NCBI GenBank assembly: GCA_949752795.1 | Contig: OX457056.1 | Location: 178,646,428 to 178,710,427, forward strand | DNA: 64,000 nt | Reading direction: 5' to 3' | From: Hyperoodon ampullatus | Lineage: Eukaryota; Chordata; Mammalia; Artiodactyla; Ziphiidae | Part shown: positions 22,181-31,430 of the stretch, piece by piece | Layout: every line of letters starts with the position of its first letter | Position numbering within the stretch: the first letter of the stretch is position 1 | Program-made: the position numbers and the translations under genes | Notes under the pieces: model-generated | The model's database searches: none | The model's input: the letters and a program-made list of their open reading frames with translations, nothing else | Told to the model about the DNA's origin: nothing

Positions 22181-22289
22181 TTCCATTTTTCTATTAAATT
22201 ATGTTTGCTTATCAGGACTGTTGCAAATACTTACTAGCTGAGAATGCATTTAAGAGTATTTAGGGAACTCATCTGAGTTTAACTATCAG

Positions 22290-22505
22290 CACAACAATAA
22301 CAATAATAATAAAAGCTAACATTTATTGCGTACTATGTGTCAGATACTATGCTGGGTGTTTTACATATATTCTTTCAGTTAATTATCACAGCAATTCAGT
22401 GAGGTTGGATTGCACCCATCTTATAGGTGAGGAGACTGAGATCTAGAGAGGGGAGATGACTTGCCCAATTTCACACAGTGAGTAAATGGGGGCATTCTGG
22501 AGGTG
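22290..22505 (-). mobile_element. MIR SINE, antisense
   Basis: 'aagctaacatttattgcgta', 'tcagatactatgctgggtgt', 'ttataggtgaggagactgag' and 'gacttgcccaatttcacaca' are the antisense MIR hallmarks, well preserved. Confidence 0.85.
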
Positions 22506-22763
22506 ACATATATTCTCAGTGTGAGGGAAAGAGTTAATAAATTCGTGGGTCAATCCCTGGGGCCTCTTCCTTTGGAAATTAAGGGGTCTTGCTAAGATGA
22601 GATTTACTGATTTACTGAGCCCTGATCCCTGAGTGGGGCACCAGGCTTTGTATCTGCAATGCTGACATTTCATCTAATAGATTCAGCCAGTGCCCCCCTA
22701 GGATTAGTGTGGCCCACAGTCGAGGCTTGGAGAAGGAAGCAGCTTGTTGCACAATGAACCCAG

Positions 22764-23117
22764 AGGGACTTCCCTGGTGTTGCAGTGGTTAAGAATCCGC
22801 CTGCCAATGCAGGAGACATGGGTTCGAGCTCTGGTCCAGGAAGATCCCACATGCCACGGAGCAACTAAGCCCGTGAGGCAGAACTACTGAGCCTGCGCTC
22901 TAGAGCCTATGAGCCACAACTACTGAAGCCTGCGCACCTAGAGCCTGTGCTCTGCAACAAGGGAAGCCACCGCAATGAGAAGGCCACGCACCGCAATGAA
23001 GAGTAGCCATTGCTCACTGCAACTCGAGAAAACCCACATGCAGCAATGAAGACCCAGTGCAGTCAAAAATAAATATAAAACAAACAAACAAATAAATAAA
23101 TAAATATAAAAAAACAC
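22764..23117 (+). mobile_element. CHR SINE (long form, about 350 bp), sense, with TSD
   Basis: It starts GAGGGACTTCCCTGGTG with an A-box-like 'gttgcagtggttaagaatc' and an intact B box, GGTTCGAGCTC, near 22820. The long form adds repeated 'gccacaactactga' units and ends in an A-rich (AAAC/AAAT)n tail. The TSD ATGAACCCAG is at 22754-22763 and 23118-23127. The long form is older than the short form. Confidence 0.95.
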
Positions 23118-23127
23118 ATGAACCCAG

Positions 23128-23665
23128 GTATACAATATCACCATGGAACATGTGGATCAGTGGAAACTCTCCTAAAAAATTTAAGAAGATATGTAACTAT
23201 ATAGATATAATATTTTTATATGTTAAAAGTGAATTTATAGTGGTAGAATCATAAGGCAAAGATTCTCTTTAAGAGTGACCCTCAGTTGTCTCTCCCACTC
23301 TCATAGCCAGTGGCGAATTGTGTTCTCTGCAAATGCTAAGAGATGCAGCACCGTCAGCTGAGCCGCCCCTGAGCACCAGCATGGGGTTCACACTCAGTAC
23401 AGGAAAACTCTAGAAGGAGGTACTGAGGCTGGTGTCTGTGCCTGTTAGTCGAAGGACCTCAGAAGAGGGGCCCACACAAATGGTCTGCCAGTCTCTTACA
23501 TGGATGTTTTGTGATGCAAACCCAGTAGCTTTGCTGTTGAATGTTGCATGTCCCATTTTTTGAAAAAACTTAATTTCAGGCCTTTAGATCTCACAAGACT
23601 TAGATTTTCTGCCAGGAATCCAGCTCAACTGATGCTTTCAAATGCATTATCATCAGCGAATATGG
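23128..23665. other. Unassigned sequence
   Basis: No repeat or gene was recognised between the SINE and the L1 fragment. Confidence 0.35.
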
Positions 23666-23955
23666 AATTTTAATTAAAAAAATTAACAGTTACAGGATTT
23701 GATGGGAAATAAAATATGCAGTTACAAACTAACTCGGAAACAATGATAAGGTTGTATCATGGAAAGACTTATGGTAGATAGCTAAGGCCATACTTGGAGG
23801 AAATTTTACAGCCTCAGACACCATCATTTTTAAAAATGTAAATCTAAAAGTGAACATCTTACACACTTAAAAAATTCAAAGAATAAGGATAAATCAAAAT
23901 AAAATGGGAGAAAGCATTAAGATGTTATTGGAAATGAATGAAATAGAAAATAAAT
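23666..23955 (+). mobile_element. Old L1 ORF2 fragment, sense
   Basis: 'actcggaaacaatgataagg', 'ggtagatagctaaggccata', 'cttggaggaaattttacagc' and 'gaaatgaatgaaatagaaaa' match the ORF2 region between endonuclease and reverse transcriptase. Both ends are truncated and no frame is open. Confidence 0.75.
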
Positions 23956-24177
23956 AGGAGTTGCTTGAAGCACAACTGTAAAGGTGGAAGAAAGTTTTGT
24001 GTTGGGAGTGTTTTGCCCTCTGCAATCCTGGAGCACCCCGTGCAGGTCCTGCCAAAACTTTCAGACGCAAAAGCCCTGAGGGGCACAAAGAGGGACCCAC
24101 TCGATCAGTTACACATTCCACTCCTGAAATGGGCTTCTATCAGTGTCGAAGCCTGATTCCCTGCTGAGCTTGAGGAT

Positions 24178-24200
24178 AATTAATAATAATAATAATAATA
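24178..24200. repeat. (TAA)n microsatellite
   Basis: About eight TAA units lie next to an antisense MIR. Confidence 0.85.
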
Positions 24201-24204
24201 GTAC

Positions 24205-24335
24205 TGACAACAATTAGTATCATTACTGAGCACTTACTAGGTGCCAGGGGCCTTTCTGCATTAACTCACTAATCCTTCCAACATCTCTATGTGGTAGATA
24301 TGTTTTTTACTATTCTTAACTCTAGAGAATGAAGC
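24205..24335 (-). mobile_element. MIR SINE fragment, antisense
   Basis: 'ttactgagcacttactaggt', 'gccaggggcctttctgcatt' and 'aacatctctatgtggtagat' follow the antisense MIR order. Confidence 0.75.
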
Positions 24336-24348
24336 TTAGCTTAGGATA

Positions 24349-24475
24349 CTTCATTCATTCAACAAATATTTATTGAGTATTTGCTTTTTGCTATACAGCC
24401 TTCTCAGTGCTGAAGAGACAGTAATAAACAAAGCAGACTAAACTCTGCCTGCGTTGATTTTTTATTCCAGTAGCA
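24349..24475 (-). mobile_element. L2 LINE 3' tail, antisense
   Basis: 'cttcattcattcaacaaat', 'tttattgagtatttgctttt' and 'cagtgctgaagagacagtaa' are the antisense L2 tail, immediately following a MIR. Confidence 0.8.
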
Positions 24476-24840
24476 GCTGCCCAAAGTTACCCATAGTAGA
24501 AATTTGAGGTTAGTCTGTGGTTTTAGTCACTTCGCTGTGCAAGGCATCTTCCATCTGCCTTCTTTAGAACTGGAGGCAGCAACGGAAGGAGCAGGGTCTC
24601 AGCACAACTGAGCACTGATCACATGGCCTTGTGATCCTTGTCTGCACAGTGTTGGGGGCAGGATATCAGCAACTATCCCATCTGGGGGCTGACACTTCAG
24701 GGAGGTGTAGCACAGTGCCTGATGCATAGAAAAGCTCAGCAGGCCCCAGCTCGTGCTATTAATATTCTCTTCTTTATCATCTGGCCCTCATTTCTTTCAG
24801 CTCTTCATACACCGTACTTGAGCTGAAGGTGCAGCACCTC
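24476..24840. other. Unassigned sequence
   Basis: No repeat was recognised. A 62-codon plus-strand ORF (24638-24826) is of chance length. Confidence 0.35.
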
Positions 24841-25438
24841 TGTGTAGTAAGGAATTTACCTTTGCCCCCAGAGATACCTGGCTATTGCCCTCTTGGAATG
24901 TCATGCCTGATAGGAGTGTCTTTGTTCACCTAGAGGCCCTGGGCCATGCTAGGTAGTCTAGCAATATGATTTATGGTGGGGGCTGGCTACACTAGATACT
25001 CTTAGGGTGGGGACTACTAAGCTAGAAAGACCAACAATGTGATATAGGGTGGGGTTTTGGGTCATAAAATCAACCTCCAGAGGGACTAGAGACTGAAATC
25101 AACCATGTGGGCAATCAATCAATCATGTTTGCACAAGGAGTCCCAATAAAAACTCTGAACACTAAGGCTTGGGCAAGTTTCTCTGGTTGGCAGTGCTTCA
25201 TGCACCTTGTCACACATCATTATCAGAAGAGTGACAGTGCCCTGGTTCCTCAGGGAGAGAACAACTAGAAGTTCTGTGTTTGGTTCTTCTCCTGGACTCT
25301 GTCCTATGTGCTTCATTCCTTAGTTGATTTTAATGTATATCTTTCCCTTTAATAAACCGTAACTACAACAGCTACGAGTGAGTCCTTTTAGAAAATTATC
25401 AAACCTAAAGGTGGTTTTGAGAACCCCTCACACTTGCA
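24841..25438 (+). mobile_element. Ancient endogenous-retrovirus LTR, sense
   Basis: About 600 bp with LTR features: TG start (TGTGTAGTAAGG), 'gactgaaatcaaccatgtgg', 'cccaataaaaactctgaaca', 'ggttggcagtgcttcatgc', and a second AATAAA-like signal at about 25352 ('ccctttaataaaccgtaact') followed by 'gagtgagtccttttag'. The CA end at 25437-25438 lies two bases before a primer-binding-site-like sequence. Family uncertain (ERVL or ERV1 class). Confidence 0.75.
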
Positions 25439-25440
25439 CC

Positions 25441-25458
25441 TGGTATCAGAAGAGAGGG
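25441..25458 (+). other. Retroviral primer-binding-site-like sequence
   Basis: TGGTATCAGAAGAGAGGG begins two bases after the LTR's CA. Retroviral PBSs start TGG at this distance, so the LTR would be a 5' LTR with a remnant of internal sequence. The primer tRNA is not assigned. No gag, pol or env similarity is visible downstream. Confidence 0.5.
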
Positions 25459-25928
25459 TGGTCCTGTGGACTGTTCCCTCAAACTTCACAGTTGTGTAAT
25501 TGTAAAACGCCAAAATCAAACCTTCCCAGGTCTCATCTGTGAAAATGTTAGATTGGGAAGAACTGTCCAGAATCCCTAAAAGATGCATACAAAACTCACA
25601 AATAGAAGGAAAAAAGTGAAACAAGTTTAAAATAATAACAAAATGGCCCTTCTTCATGCCAGAGTAAAAGGCTGTGCACCATAAAACTCCAGCAGTTGGC
25701 CAAGGCTGAGCTATATAACTCAACAGTCTTTGACTTGAATAGAAATAAAGGGGTCACAGAGAGAGGTTCTAAAGCCATCACCCAGAAGGCTCAGGGCTCT
25801 GCCTCTGGCAAGGGCAACAGTGGCCTGTGGGGTCTGTAGCTATAACAACTTCCTTCAAAGCCTCAGAGCATTTTCCCATACTTACTCAATTACTTATGTT
25901 CCCCATCATTCTAAAGGGATTGGAAGTA

Positions 25929-25929
<1 letters not shown>
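25459..25929. other. Unassigned sequence downstream of the LTR
   Basis: It might hold decayed retroviral leader DNA, but no protein motif is seen. A 111-codon minus-strand ORF (25388-25723) crosses the LTR end and is not a recognisable protein. Confidence 0.3.

Positions 25930-25984
<55 letters not shown>
25930..25984. repeat. (TG)n microsatellite, about 27 units
   Basis: A perfect run of TG of about 55 bp, the longest pure dinucleotide tract in the window. Confidence 0.97.
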
Positions 25985-25986
<2 letters not shown>

Positions 25987-27189
25987 CTGCTCCAATTTCC
26001 TCACTTTCTAAAAAAAAAGTAAGTGAGGAAACCAGGAGTAGGAGAGGAAGGGAGGAGGGAGTAGACAGGATAGGTGAAAAGAAGAGCCTGGTAAAGATGA
26101 CTATTCAAAGTGCATGCTGTAAAAGTTCTTCATATATATCCATTATATTGTTCAAAACCTCCATGCCCTTATTTATTTGTTTATTTACTTCTTTTTTGTT
26201 TTGGAATCAGTCGGCTTTACTCTCCCCAGCTGGGGTGTACCTGCTCCTGGCTCCTTCCTAGGAGCCTCATAAATACAGGCAAAGAGAAAAAATCACAAAT
26301 AATCACACAGACAGATTGTAGAGCCCTGTCATACTGTCTCCAGGGACACCTGCTTCCTTGGAGACACGTCTGGTTTATGGGGGTTGGGGTGATGGCTCGA
26401 CCTTTTCTTATAACCAGAGCTGGCAGTTTTCTACACAGGGTTCTAGTGAGCTTACATACGCTGAGTACCCAATCCCCCAGGTAGAAAGCTACCTTTGGGT
26501 TCTATCGACTGAAACCATGGGAAGAGGCTCATCAGTTCAGTCTCTTGGTGGGGCAGCCAGGCACATCTACCAGTCTCTCAAACTGTAGGTACTGGCCAAC
26601 CTAGTGGATACAGTGGGGAGACTTAGATCCTCAGGGCCTTTTATTGGTATTACGCCCTAAACTGGGTAGGATTTATAAGCAAATGGCCCTCCTAGTCCTC
26701 AGGAACTCAGCTAGAATGCCCCAGAAGACCCACTTCATTTGACATTCACTTCAAAGATTTTCAGAGCTCTAGATGGTGCCTAGAGGGGAAGCTGCAGTAT
26801 GGAGGTGAGATTTTCCCCCGATTCCCTGGTAAATCTGAGGAGGGAGTCCTGGTTCCTATAGCTTCAGTATCAGAATCTTCAGAAGTCTCTGGAATATAAC
26901 CAGACAACTTTTTCCTCCTGCCTCTGTCTTACCAGGGCAGTTAACACAGGAAGAGCAACTTACAGCTCCTTGGTCCCCTGCCAGTGTTCTGGGTCCGTCA
27001 CTGACCTAGTTCTACATTTATTTCTCACATATATCATCTTTAATCCAAGGAAGTTTTCTGAGGGGTCTGAAGAGCCAGCTAGCTGCTCATCACCCCTTCT
27101 CTCAAGATCTTCATCCTGTAGTTCTCCTAACTAACTCCAGCCTTTGCTGAGAAGTTATTCAGTGTCGTGGAGATGTGGGTGAAGCTTCA
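25985..27189. other. Unassigned block
   Basis: No transposon was recognised. Plus-strand ORFs at 25827-26261 (144 codons, including the TG repeat), 26110-26484 and 26358-26588 overlap in different frames and lack domains. Confidence 0.35.
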
Positions 27190-27725
27190 GTCAGTTCAGA
27201 AATCTAAAGTACAAAAGTTTGTATTTGTGGAGCCTGGTGTTTATTTACTTCTGTTATTTATTTTTGGCTTAATCTTTGACATTTGGTAGCACTAAAAGCC
27301 TTCTACTCTAATAGTTTCTGACAGTTTTCTCCTGCATTCCTAATGGGTTTTGTCCTACACTTTGATGCTGTGTAATTCATTCATTTCCGAAGTTCATGAT
27401 TGTTAGGGTCTTCATTATAGGCTACGCTTTCTATCTGTGTAAAGTAACCTTTTCCCTACTTAATGCATTTTGCCTTGAAATCTACTTCGATACTAAAATG
27501 CCTGCCTCTGGGTTATTTTCATTTGTTGGCAGCCACTATAACCTTTTAATTTTAATTTTTTAGTATCATTTGGTTTTCGTTGTGTCTTAAAAAAGCAGCA
27601 TATATTTGTATTTCGTTTTCACTCAATCTGAGAGATTTTGATTTTGAGAGGAGAGTTTTTAAAAGTTGCATTTCTTTTTCCAGAGTTGATGTTTGATATT
27701 TTGTCATACCCACATTAACGTGTCT
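27190..27725 (-). mobile_element. Very old L1 fragment (endonuclease region), antisense
   Basis: 'tgattgttagggtcttcatt', 'gccttgaaatctacttcgat', 'actaaaatgcctgcctctgg' and 'tcactcaatctgagagattt' keep the antisense order of L1 ORF2 5' sequence with heavy divergence. Edges uncertain. Confidence 0.55.
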
Positions 27726-28200
27726 AAAATAGAATTCTGGATTTCTTCCACCCATTTCCCCAGGTCTCTATCACTAATTCCAAACTAACATTCCTTTCAT
27801 CGTCCTCACCTCCATAAATTGTATTACCATGCACCAAAATTACTGCATATTTATGAGTAAAGATGGGTCCTTTTTTCCAACAAGTGTCTTCTTTGCATGG
27901 AAAAGTCAATTATGGCTTATAAGTGGGAGAGGCATTTACATTGGGTTTGTGGGAGTAGAACAGGCTGGCAGGCCGGGGACCCTCTCTCCTCTTGACAGCC
28001 AAAATTATAAGAGAGTGTTTACTTGCGAGTTGATCCGTCTTCATTGTAGCTGCTCTGTGTGTTTTCTTCCTTTATGCCTTTTTCTCAGTGTCTGTTGGAG
28101 GTCTCTGGAGCTGGCTCTGCTCTACTCAGCTTCCCTTTCCAAACTTACCACACTTATCCTAGAAAGTATCCCCCAGCACATCAACTACTTTCTTTAGAGA
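27726..28200. other. Unassigned sequence
   Basis: No repeat was recognised. A 122-codon plus-strand ORF (27829-28197) has hydrophobic and Leu/Ser-rich stretches near its C-terminus but no recognisable family. Confidence 0.3.
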
Positions 28201-28202
28201 GA

Positions 28203-28284
28203 ATATAATATAATATAATACAATACAGTATAATATAATATAATATAATATAATATAATATAATACAATATAATATAATATAAA
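28203..28284. repeat. (TAATA)n pentanucleotide repeat
   Basis: About 16 pentamers of AATAT/TAATA, with a few C or G substitutions (ACAAT, CAGTA). Confidence 0.95.
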
Positions 28285-28675
28285 TTTTGGGTTTGGCATG
28301 AGGTCAAAGGCCTCTGCTTCTAGAAGCTGTTTTTGTAGGGGGAGAGTGGGAGAGAACTATGTTTTCAGCTGTGCAAGACACATGTTTTAAATCAATTACC
28401 TTGATAACGCCCTGGCTAACCAACCACTGAGTTGCTGGAGGGGCTCTTAGTCCCAGCTAGCTCAGTGCCAAATATTTTCCAGAAAGATCTCAAGGGGTTA
28501 TTTTCAGACAACTCTGTTTCTCCACAGAGTATAATTCCTAAGGACCTCCAAAATTTGGCCAACAACAGAAATATCTTTAAGTTCCTATACAACCTGGAGA
28601 ATCTATGAATCTGTGATTTTAATGCAATTTATGTCTATCATAGGTTGTCATACAGTTATTGCTGTATTCTTTTAA
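28285..28675. other. Unassigned sequence
   Basis: No repeat or gene was recognised. Confidence 0.35.
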
Positions 28676-28811
28676 AAAAAGTTTTATTTTGAAATAATTT
28701 TATACTTACAGAAAAGTTGCAAAGTTGGTAAAAAGCAAAAGACGTATGCAATCTGAGGCAAAATCAGAGTATGAAAAGTTGCAGAGGTAGAACGGAGAGT
28801 TCTTGTATACC
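28676..28811 (-). mobile_element. Old L1 (L1M) 3'UTR, antisense, first part of a nest
   Basis: 'gttttattttgaaataattt', 'acttacagaaaagttgcaaa' and 'gagttcttgtatacc' are the antisense L1M 3' end. The same element resumes at 29469 ('acccttcactcagttttccc') after an LTR insertion. Confidence 0.8.
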
Positions 28812-29468
28812 TGTGGAGGAAGAATGATGCCCCTTCTCTAATATGTATGTGTCCTAACCCCACGAACCTGTGAATATGTCACTTACATGCAAAGAGACTT
28901 TGCAGCTATGATTAAATTAAGGATCTTGGTATGGGGAGATTATTCTGTCTTATCCTGGTGGGCCCAATGTAAGCACAGGGGTCCTTATAAGGGAAAGAGG
29001 GAGGTTGGAGAGCCAAACAGAGATTTGATGATGTTATGCTGAGGGCTTTGAAGGTACAAGTGGGCTATGAAGCAAGGAATGTGGGTAGCTTCTAGAAGCT
29101 GGAAAAGGTAAGTGAACGTATCATTTAATACGTATAGAGTTTCAGTTTGGGAAGATGAAAAAGTTCTGGAGATGGGTGGTAGTGATAGTTGTGTGAATGT
29201 ACTTAACAATGTGAATGTACTTAATGCCATTGAATTGTGCACCTCAAAATGGTTAAAGTGGTGAATTTTATCTTAGCTAAAATTCATCACAATAACAAAA
29301 AGTCAGAGAAACAGATTCTCCCCTAGGGCTTCCAAAAGGAATGCCCCCCTGCCAAAATCTTGCTTTCAGCTCAGACTTCTATCTCTAGAACTGTCAGATA
29401 ATACATTTGTATTGTTTAAATCACTAGTTTGTGGTAATTTGTTACAGCAGCAATAGTCAACTAATACA
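28812..29468 (+). mobile_element. Solo LTR (ancient LTR retrotransposon), inserted in L1M
   Basis: It has a TG start (TGTGGAGGAAGAATG) and CA end (CAACTAATACA). Internal landmarks are 'gtgaatatgtcacttacatg', 'gatcttggtatggggagatt', 'ggtgggcccaatgtaagcac', 'gtttgtggtaatttgttaca'. Flanking 5-bp repeats ATACC/ACACC differ by one base, as expected of an old LTR TSD. It is itself interrupted by an L1 3' end at 29118-29300. Confidence 0.8.
29118..29300 (+). mobile_element. L1 3' end, sense, nested in the solo LTR
   Basis: 'gtatagagtttcagtttggg', 'gaattgtgcacctcaaaatg' and 'gttaaagtggtgaattttat' form the sense L1 3'UTR tail, ending in an A-rich stretch. Eroded flanking repeats AAAGGTAAGTGAAC/AAAAGTCAGAGAAAC lie either side, and the LTR sequence rejoins when the insert is removed. 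Confidence 0.8.
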
Positions 29469-29930
29469 ACACCCTTCACTCAGTTTTCCCTAGTATTGAA
29501 ATCTTACATAAACAGAGTACAATGATTAAAACTAAGGAATGAACATTGGTACAATACTGCTCACTAAACTTCAGACTTGTTCAGATTTCCCCCATTTTTC
29601 ACTAACATTCTTTTTCTGTTCCATGATCTCATCCAGGATACCACATTGCAATCAGTTGTTGTTTCTCTTTAGTCTAATCTGTGAATTTCTCAGTCTTTTG
29701 CTTTTATAACCTTGACACTTTCGAAAAGTACTGGTCGGGTATTCCGTAGAATATCCATCGATTTAAGTTTGTTTGATGTTTTCTCATGATTAGAGTGAAG
29801 TATGGGTTTGGGGGAAGAATATCACAGAGGTGATGCGTCCTTCTCATCACATCACGTCAGAGGATATCATGTAATGTCATGAGGTGTTGTTATTGGTGAT
29901 GCTAACTTTGGTTAAGATAGTGCCTGCAAG
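29469..29930 (-). mobile_element. Old L1 (L1M) 3'UTR, antisense, second part of a nest
   Basis: It continues the element begun at 28676: 'gaacattggtacaatactgc', 'catttttcactaacattctt', 'tttctctttagtctaatctg', 'gatgttttctcatgattaga', 'aatatcacagaggtgatgcg'. Confidence 0.8.
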
Positions 29931-29949
29931 TTTCTCTACTGTAAAGTTA

Positions 29950-30147
29950 CAGTTGACCCTTGAACAACGGGGTTTGGGGCATTAGTCTGTGTATAATTTA
30001 TTGTTGGCCTTCCATATCCATGGTTCTTCTGCAACCACGGATTCAATCAACCATAGGCTGCGTAGTACTGTAGAATTTACTATAGAAAAATATCCGTGTA
30101 TAAGTGAACCCGTGCAGTTCAAAACTGTGTTGTTCAAGGCTCAGTTG
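29950..30147. mobile_element. Tigger-type (Tc1/mariner) DNA transposon, short non-autonomous copy
   Basis: Terminal inverted repeats are CAGTTGACCCTTGAACAAC at the left and its near complement GTTGTTCAAGGCTCAGTTG at the right. TA dinucleotides at 29948-29949 and 30148-30149 are the expected target duplication. It is 198 bp and has no transposase. Confidence 0.9.
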
Positions 30148-30234
30148 TACTGATTTTCCCTTTTCTTACTCCATTCTTTAGAATTGCTGCAATTTTGTTT
30201 TACAAGCTTCATTAGTGAAGGTATGCAAGAACTT

Positions 30235-30400
30235 TAGGAGTCAACAAAACTGATTTTCAATGCCAGATATGCCACGTCCTAGTTGTAAAAAGTTGAAGAA
30301 AATTATTTCGTCTCCATGGGTCTCTGGCCCTCATCTCTACAACTGGGAGACTGATATCTCCTATGTATGACCTGAGGATTATATGAAATAGCACATCTGT
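30235..30400 (+). mobile_element. Probable MIR SINE
   Basis: 'gttgaagaaaattatttcgt' followed by 'ggccctcatctctacaactg' and 'gacctgaggattatatgaaa' fits a diverged sense MIR. Confidence 0.5.
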
Positions 30401-31165
30401 TTTCCTAGCAAACATTTCTTCTACATCTATAATTTGATAAGAATTACATTAGGTGAAAAGGATAACAGTGGTAGCTATCAGTGATGAACACAAGATACAG
30501 ACTTTACTTATGGGCAGTTCACAATATGACAGGGAAGATGAATTACTGAACTAGAAGTCACAGTAAAGCATTATGCCTGTTACAGTTGGGGAAGTACAGA
30601 GTGCGGTGAGAATGCATAATATGAGGACCTATTGTAGACATTGGGAAAGTCACTTAACACAAAGTCTGGTGTACGCAGAGGCCCCGAGGGATGGAAGGAT
30701 GTACCTTCCCTGCCTTTTCCTGTACCTGGACCTCTCTTTCCTCTCTCAGTCTCAGTCTCAGACTGTTTAACAGTCAAACAAACAGGTTAAAATAACACCA
30801 GGGTGTTTTTCCTGTAGGATTCAGCAGTCTTTCAAGTGCTAATATACTTGATGACTCACTGAGCAGGAGCCCCAAGTGCAGCTTTTCTAAGTGTACATGA
30901 CAGTGGCACCCTTTCTTGCTTGGAGCTTGTCACAAGCCTGGGGTTGTGCAGCTGAGATTTAGGGAAATGTCATTTTAGCCCATTGGTCTCTTCACCACAC
31001 ATAGGCTGCCCGGGATGAAATTCACCTCAACAACATCTGAGTTTTTGCACGTTCAGATTTTCACAAGCATTTCAAAGGGGTATTTTGGCCATGTGCATTC
31101 CAGATCATTTCACTTCGAAAGGAGAGATTAATCTCTCCAAGGATTGAGTTGAAGGAAGATTTTTA
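30401..31165. other. Unassigned sequence
   Basis: No repeat was recognised. Two 65-codon ORFs on opposite strands overlap at 30573-30777 and have no recognisable family. Confidence 0.35.
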
Positions 31166-31169
31166 AATT

Positions 31170-31430
31170 TCAAATTAAAAAAAAATTTTTTTAATTACAA
31201 AAAATGAACCCATATATGCCATCACCAAGATTCAACAGTGATTAAGATTTTGCCATATTTCCTTTATGCCTCTCTTTTTTTTGCTGAAGTATTTTAAATT
31301 CCAGACACCTATTACTTCACTCCTGTTTTCTTTGATATACATCCCTAAAAAAACACAGGTATTTTTTACATAATGATAGACCATTATCCCACCGAGTAAA
31401 AACAACAATAATTGTTGGTGTTATCTAAAA
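31170..31430 (-). mobile_element. Old L1 (L1M) 3'UTR, antisense
   Basis: 'cacaagattcaacagtg'-like order, 'gattttgccatatttccttt', 'gctgaagtattttaaattcc' and 'ttacataatgatagaccatt' match the L1M 3' end in antisense. Strongly diverged. Confidence 0.55.

Noticed and set aside
22764..22840. tRNA gene at SINE heads with intact A/B boxes
   Set aside because: The tRNA-related head lacks a cloverleaf end and is followed by SINE body, TSD and A-rich tail; it is a SINE, not a tRNA gene.
25827..26261. 144-codon plus-strand ORF
   Set aside because: It depends on the (TG)n repeat for its length and has no domain.
29101..29118. Consensus-like splice donor AAGGTAAGTG
   Set aside because: It lies at the LTR/L1 junction and is part of the TSD copy; no exon context.
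29950..30147. Chimera of two Tigger families
   Set aside because: The outer ends resemble one Tigger type and the middle resembles another, but I recall a family with this arrangement, so a new chimera is not supported.
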